Shown piece by piece: positions 60,774 to 64,000 of a DNA stretch of 64,000 bases. The position numbers were made by a program, and so were the translations under genes. A model generated the notes under the pieces. The model was not told where the DNA came from. It did no database searches and worked only from the letters and a program-made list of their open reading frames with translations. Within the stretch, counting starts at the first letter, position 1; the number at the start of each line of letters is the position of its first letter. Source of the DNA: Bugula neritina (lineage: Eukaryota; Bryozoa; Gymnolaemata; Cheilostomatida; Bugulidae); the NCBI GenBank assembly GCA_964035545.1, contig OZ037768.1:17824200-17888199 (forward strand). The letters run 5' to 3'.

Positions 60774-63700
60774 CAATGAATGGCATCATGGGCAACTTCG
60801 ACTTAATAAACTCACAAGGACACATCAATATATTGAAGATTCGTGATTCAGTATTGGACACGGATGAACTTATGTATAGATATCTTATAAATATATATAA
60901 TTTACAGATAATTATTCAAGGTTCACAGAACTTGTAAGCTAGTAAGTTAATAAGTGCAAGTTGATGTGTAAGTGTTACAACCAATAAAACTGCATTAGGT
61001 CAATTTTTGACAATTATCTTTCAAGACAAAGAAATTAATCATCTATAGATTATACAAGTGTGAATAAATTGGCTGACCTGGAGTTTTAAGACTATTGGCA
61101 CCATGATCAGCTGGTTATTCAGTTGAAACTATTGCAAACTACTCTGGGCGTTGATGCATATATAATAAAGCTACGCCGTTAAAACATTCCAAGAACATTG
61201 CAAGTTTTGTTGCATTATTCTAATCTGTAAACAACAGCACAATTTACAGCTATATCTGGAGTTTTATAACAGTGTCAGCTATTCTGTGCTTTTCTGTATT
61301 TTACATGGCACAGATTTTTTTCTACAACAAAAAGTTAACTTTGGGACTACTATGTAAACCCAACACTTTATGTCATTCATTCATTGAGTCAATACTTATA
61401 TTAAAACAGAGCATATGTAGTGGTTATTCTTGTTACTCATCCAAATCATTTGTCAAGTGGCCTTGACCCAATTTAGGAGGATTCATGTCTACTTCAGCCC
61501 TTTGGTAATATTTCTCCAAATACCGGCCCTCGTATATTCTTTCACAGTACACCATTGCTTATAAAATCTATGTCCTACCAGTACAAATTTGACATGTGTT
61601 GTTCCGAAATTTTATGAATCAAACATGTGTATGAGACAACAAATGCACACACTAACACACTTTATAGAACATGTTAAAAAGGGGTTATAATTTAGTTGAT
61701 GTTTTCATGATATAGCAAAAAAAGTTTGAGAAATAGTCTGTATACCCATAACCAACTACTTTGTAAACTTTGCTGAACAATAACTAGAGTTTTTAATACT
61801 AAATAAGCATTTTGATGCTATTCTCTAAACTGGATTGTGTAAGTTTATTAAAAGAGTATTAGGTAATAAAAGTATGGTAGTTGTCAACAAATCTCTCCAA
61901 AAATCAGTTTCATTATCATTAGGTAAGCCTGCAATTATACTAAACTATGGGTATAAAATTAGTATTTAATGACCAAGTATATTTGCATTAATTTTCCAAT
62001 GTGGCAATAAATTATTGTATTAATGTAAATTATTTGCTAATTGAGAAGTTAAAAGATCTAAATAAACAGTAATACATAGCCATTTGTCTAGACTCTAATC
62101 AGTAGTGCTTTATAGCCTGTCTTGAGAGACATTCAACTTCAATTTTAAATAAAAAAGAAACTTAATAACTTTTTCTATATTGGCTGAAGCAATGGTACAC
62201 ATTTTTCCAAATGTGCCTTGAATGTTATTCTAAGTATACAATTGAACCTCAAAAATATTTGTGGTACACTACATGCTTAGGAGATGTTTAACCTGAGTGT
62301 GAACAGATACTTGGGAATTACATATAAACATAGCTATTCTAAATTATGATACAAATCAATACAAACTTATAATATCTATCTATAGGTTGTATTTGCATGT
62401 TACAACTTTTATGCCTATTGACATTATGATACTTGCACATGTGATCACCGGGTAGTTGAGTTACATTTCCCTGACTACTGGCTACGGTTGCATGTCGAAA
62501 AGGTAGATATAGAGAGACAAGGTAAGTTCACCAACAACAAAGTTACCTGTATATGTATTGCAGTGCTGATTGGATATCTCGGTATGTGGTGGAGTTTACT
62601 GATGTGTTATAGTACATAATTTAGGAACATGATATTTTATCCATGACAACACGTGTTGCAAGAATTAGTTACCAAATGTGAACAACATTATAAAATTTGA
62701 ATAGAAAAAATCTTTAGGCTTTTTTGTGAAGTGAATTTTTCTATAAATTAATTGCTCAATGGTGTTCTTATTTTAAATAGAGGTTTTTCACTGAACTGTA
62801 ATAGTACGGATGACTGTTATGAAATTGGTATTGGAGAAGCAGTTGCTATTAAAATGTATGCACCAAAATATGAAATAGTTGTCAGTAGTGGGGGCTGTAA
62901 ACATTTAATTCTGTTGTTTACCATCATGTCATGGAGAAACTTGCACCACTATAGCTGCTTGCAAAACTTAAACCATTTTTGCACTCTTGTTTCAACTTAG
63001 ACCTATCATATTTGCCAAAAAGTTCTGAGTATATTCATAGAATTTTTATTTTAAAAATATGATAATTTTTAGCTGAAGGTACATATATAATAATGTTATG
63101 GTAGTATATAATAGTGTTAGATAAATTGAAAAACGAATATGCGTGTAAGCATCTAGATGAAGCTGAATATTATAACCTAGGCCTTAACCCACCGATTAAT
63201 TAAGAACCTGTTAACATAAAAAGTATGAACAACCACGTCAATGAATTCTCACCCAAGCTGCAACATAACATGCGTGCTATGTCTTTGACGGTAGCCTATG
63301 CATAAAAGCAAGAAAAGTACTACTTTAATTCTTTTCAGAAAACATGCAGACTTCATATAGATTATAGATGCATTAGTTTAGGCATGAAATTAATTATGGA
63401 ATATATAATCATTTCGACATAAGGAGTTTGATTATACCTATTTTATTAAGAAAAACAATAAAATATATTTTGGATTTGGTAGACTGCATAGACATGCATG
63501 TCTACTTTGATGTATAGTAGAACAATAATTCACAAAACTCATAGAATCTTATGACATACATTATGCCTCGTGTATGCTTTATATATTTTGTAATAATAAA
63601 CAGGTTACTTGAAACTGTAATACATAACATGTTTAAATTTTGTTCCGTATATTTACTAGTTTACTTTATTCATACCACATATTGTAGCTGCGCCTGCTAA

Positions 63701-63780
63701 ATATCCTATTTAGTGAGCTAGGCTGTGATTTGGGCATTAAATCCTCACTGATGCCCTTTATTATATTACTGTTCTAACAT
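60773..63780. other. Gene-free right-hand interval
   Basis: No supported gene. Open frames such as those near 61272-61466 and 62752-63000 have no domain or splice context. Confidence 0.4.
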
Positions 63781-63840
63781 GACACTGGTTGACATCATTT
63801 GACACCATTTGACACTGATTGACATCATATGACATCGTCA
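63781..63840. repeat. 10-bp tandem repeat, six units
   Basis: Six units in strict 10-bp register, each beginning GACA (GACACTGGTT, GACATCATTT and so on). Confidence 0.8.
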
Positions 63841-64000
63841 AGACTAAAATTGCAATTCAAAACTTACATAATCTCAGCATAAACTTATATAAACAATATG
63901 AAAACTACAAAAATTTGTAATCCACAAAAAGGAAACAATATAATTAATTATTTTTGCTCTCTTAAAATTACAACTAGTCCACTAGCACAAAATATTGCCA

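Noticed and set aside
62752-63000. 82-aa plus-strand frame near the right end
   Set aside because: No domain or codon pattern distinguishes it from chance in AT-rich DNA.

Overview
This is an AT-rich metazoan nuclear window. Genes are split by many GT-AG introns of roughly 100 to 1700 bp, and the intergenic DNA is full of small repeats. The conserved content (alpha-tubulin, an axonemal dynein heavy chain, a C2H2 zinc-finger gene, Penelope-like and SINE debris) fits an invertebrate with motile cilia. A lophotrochozoan is plausible, but the sequence alone does not fix the phylum.

Layout. 1-2180: gene-free, with a strong 80-nt hairpin, a terminal-inverted-repeat (TIR) element and an hAT-like fragment. 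2184-5261: a complete alpha-tubulin gene (+, 3 coding exons, 451 aa). 5262-6594: a short spacer with foldback repeats and a possible RFX X-box. 6595-42857: a complete axonemal inner-arm dynein heavy chain gene, DNAH10 type (+). I resolved it into 69 in-frame coding exons (14,100 nt, 4,699 aa) with tail, linker, AAA1-AAA6, stalk and C-terminal domain. Its introns carry SINEs, a tRNA pseudogene, minisatellites and TIR elements. 42858-55334: about 12 kb without a gene, holding a 30-bp minisatellite with higher-order structure, a family of GGGGGC-stem hairpins next to long TA tracts, a 2.4-kb inverted-repeat structure and a further SINE. 55335-58324: a C2H2 zinc-finger gene (-, two coding exons, 476 aa, nine fingers). 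59149-60772: a decayed Penelope-like retroelement with inverted termini and a hammerhead-ribozyme-like motif upstream of it. 60773-64000: no recognisable gene.

Alpha-tubulin and DNAH10 lie head-to-tail about 1.3 kb apart. One encodes the doublet-microtubule subunit and the other a motor that walks on it. Shared regulation is possible but not shown. The most unusual signal is the hammerhead motif at 60587-60633. It has all three stems and a GUC cleavage triplet, but the catalytic G12 position is changed to A. It sits beside a Penelope-like element, a class known to carry such ribozymes.
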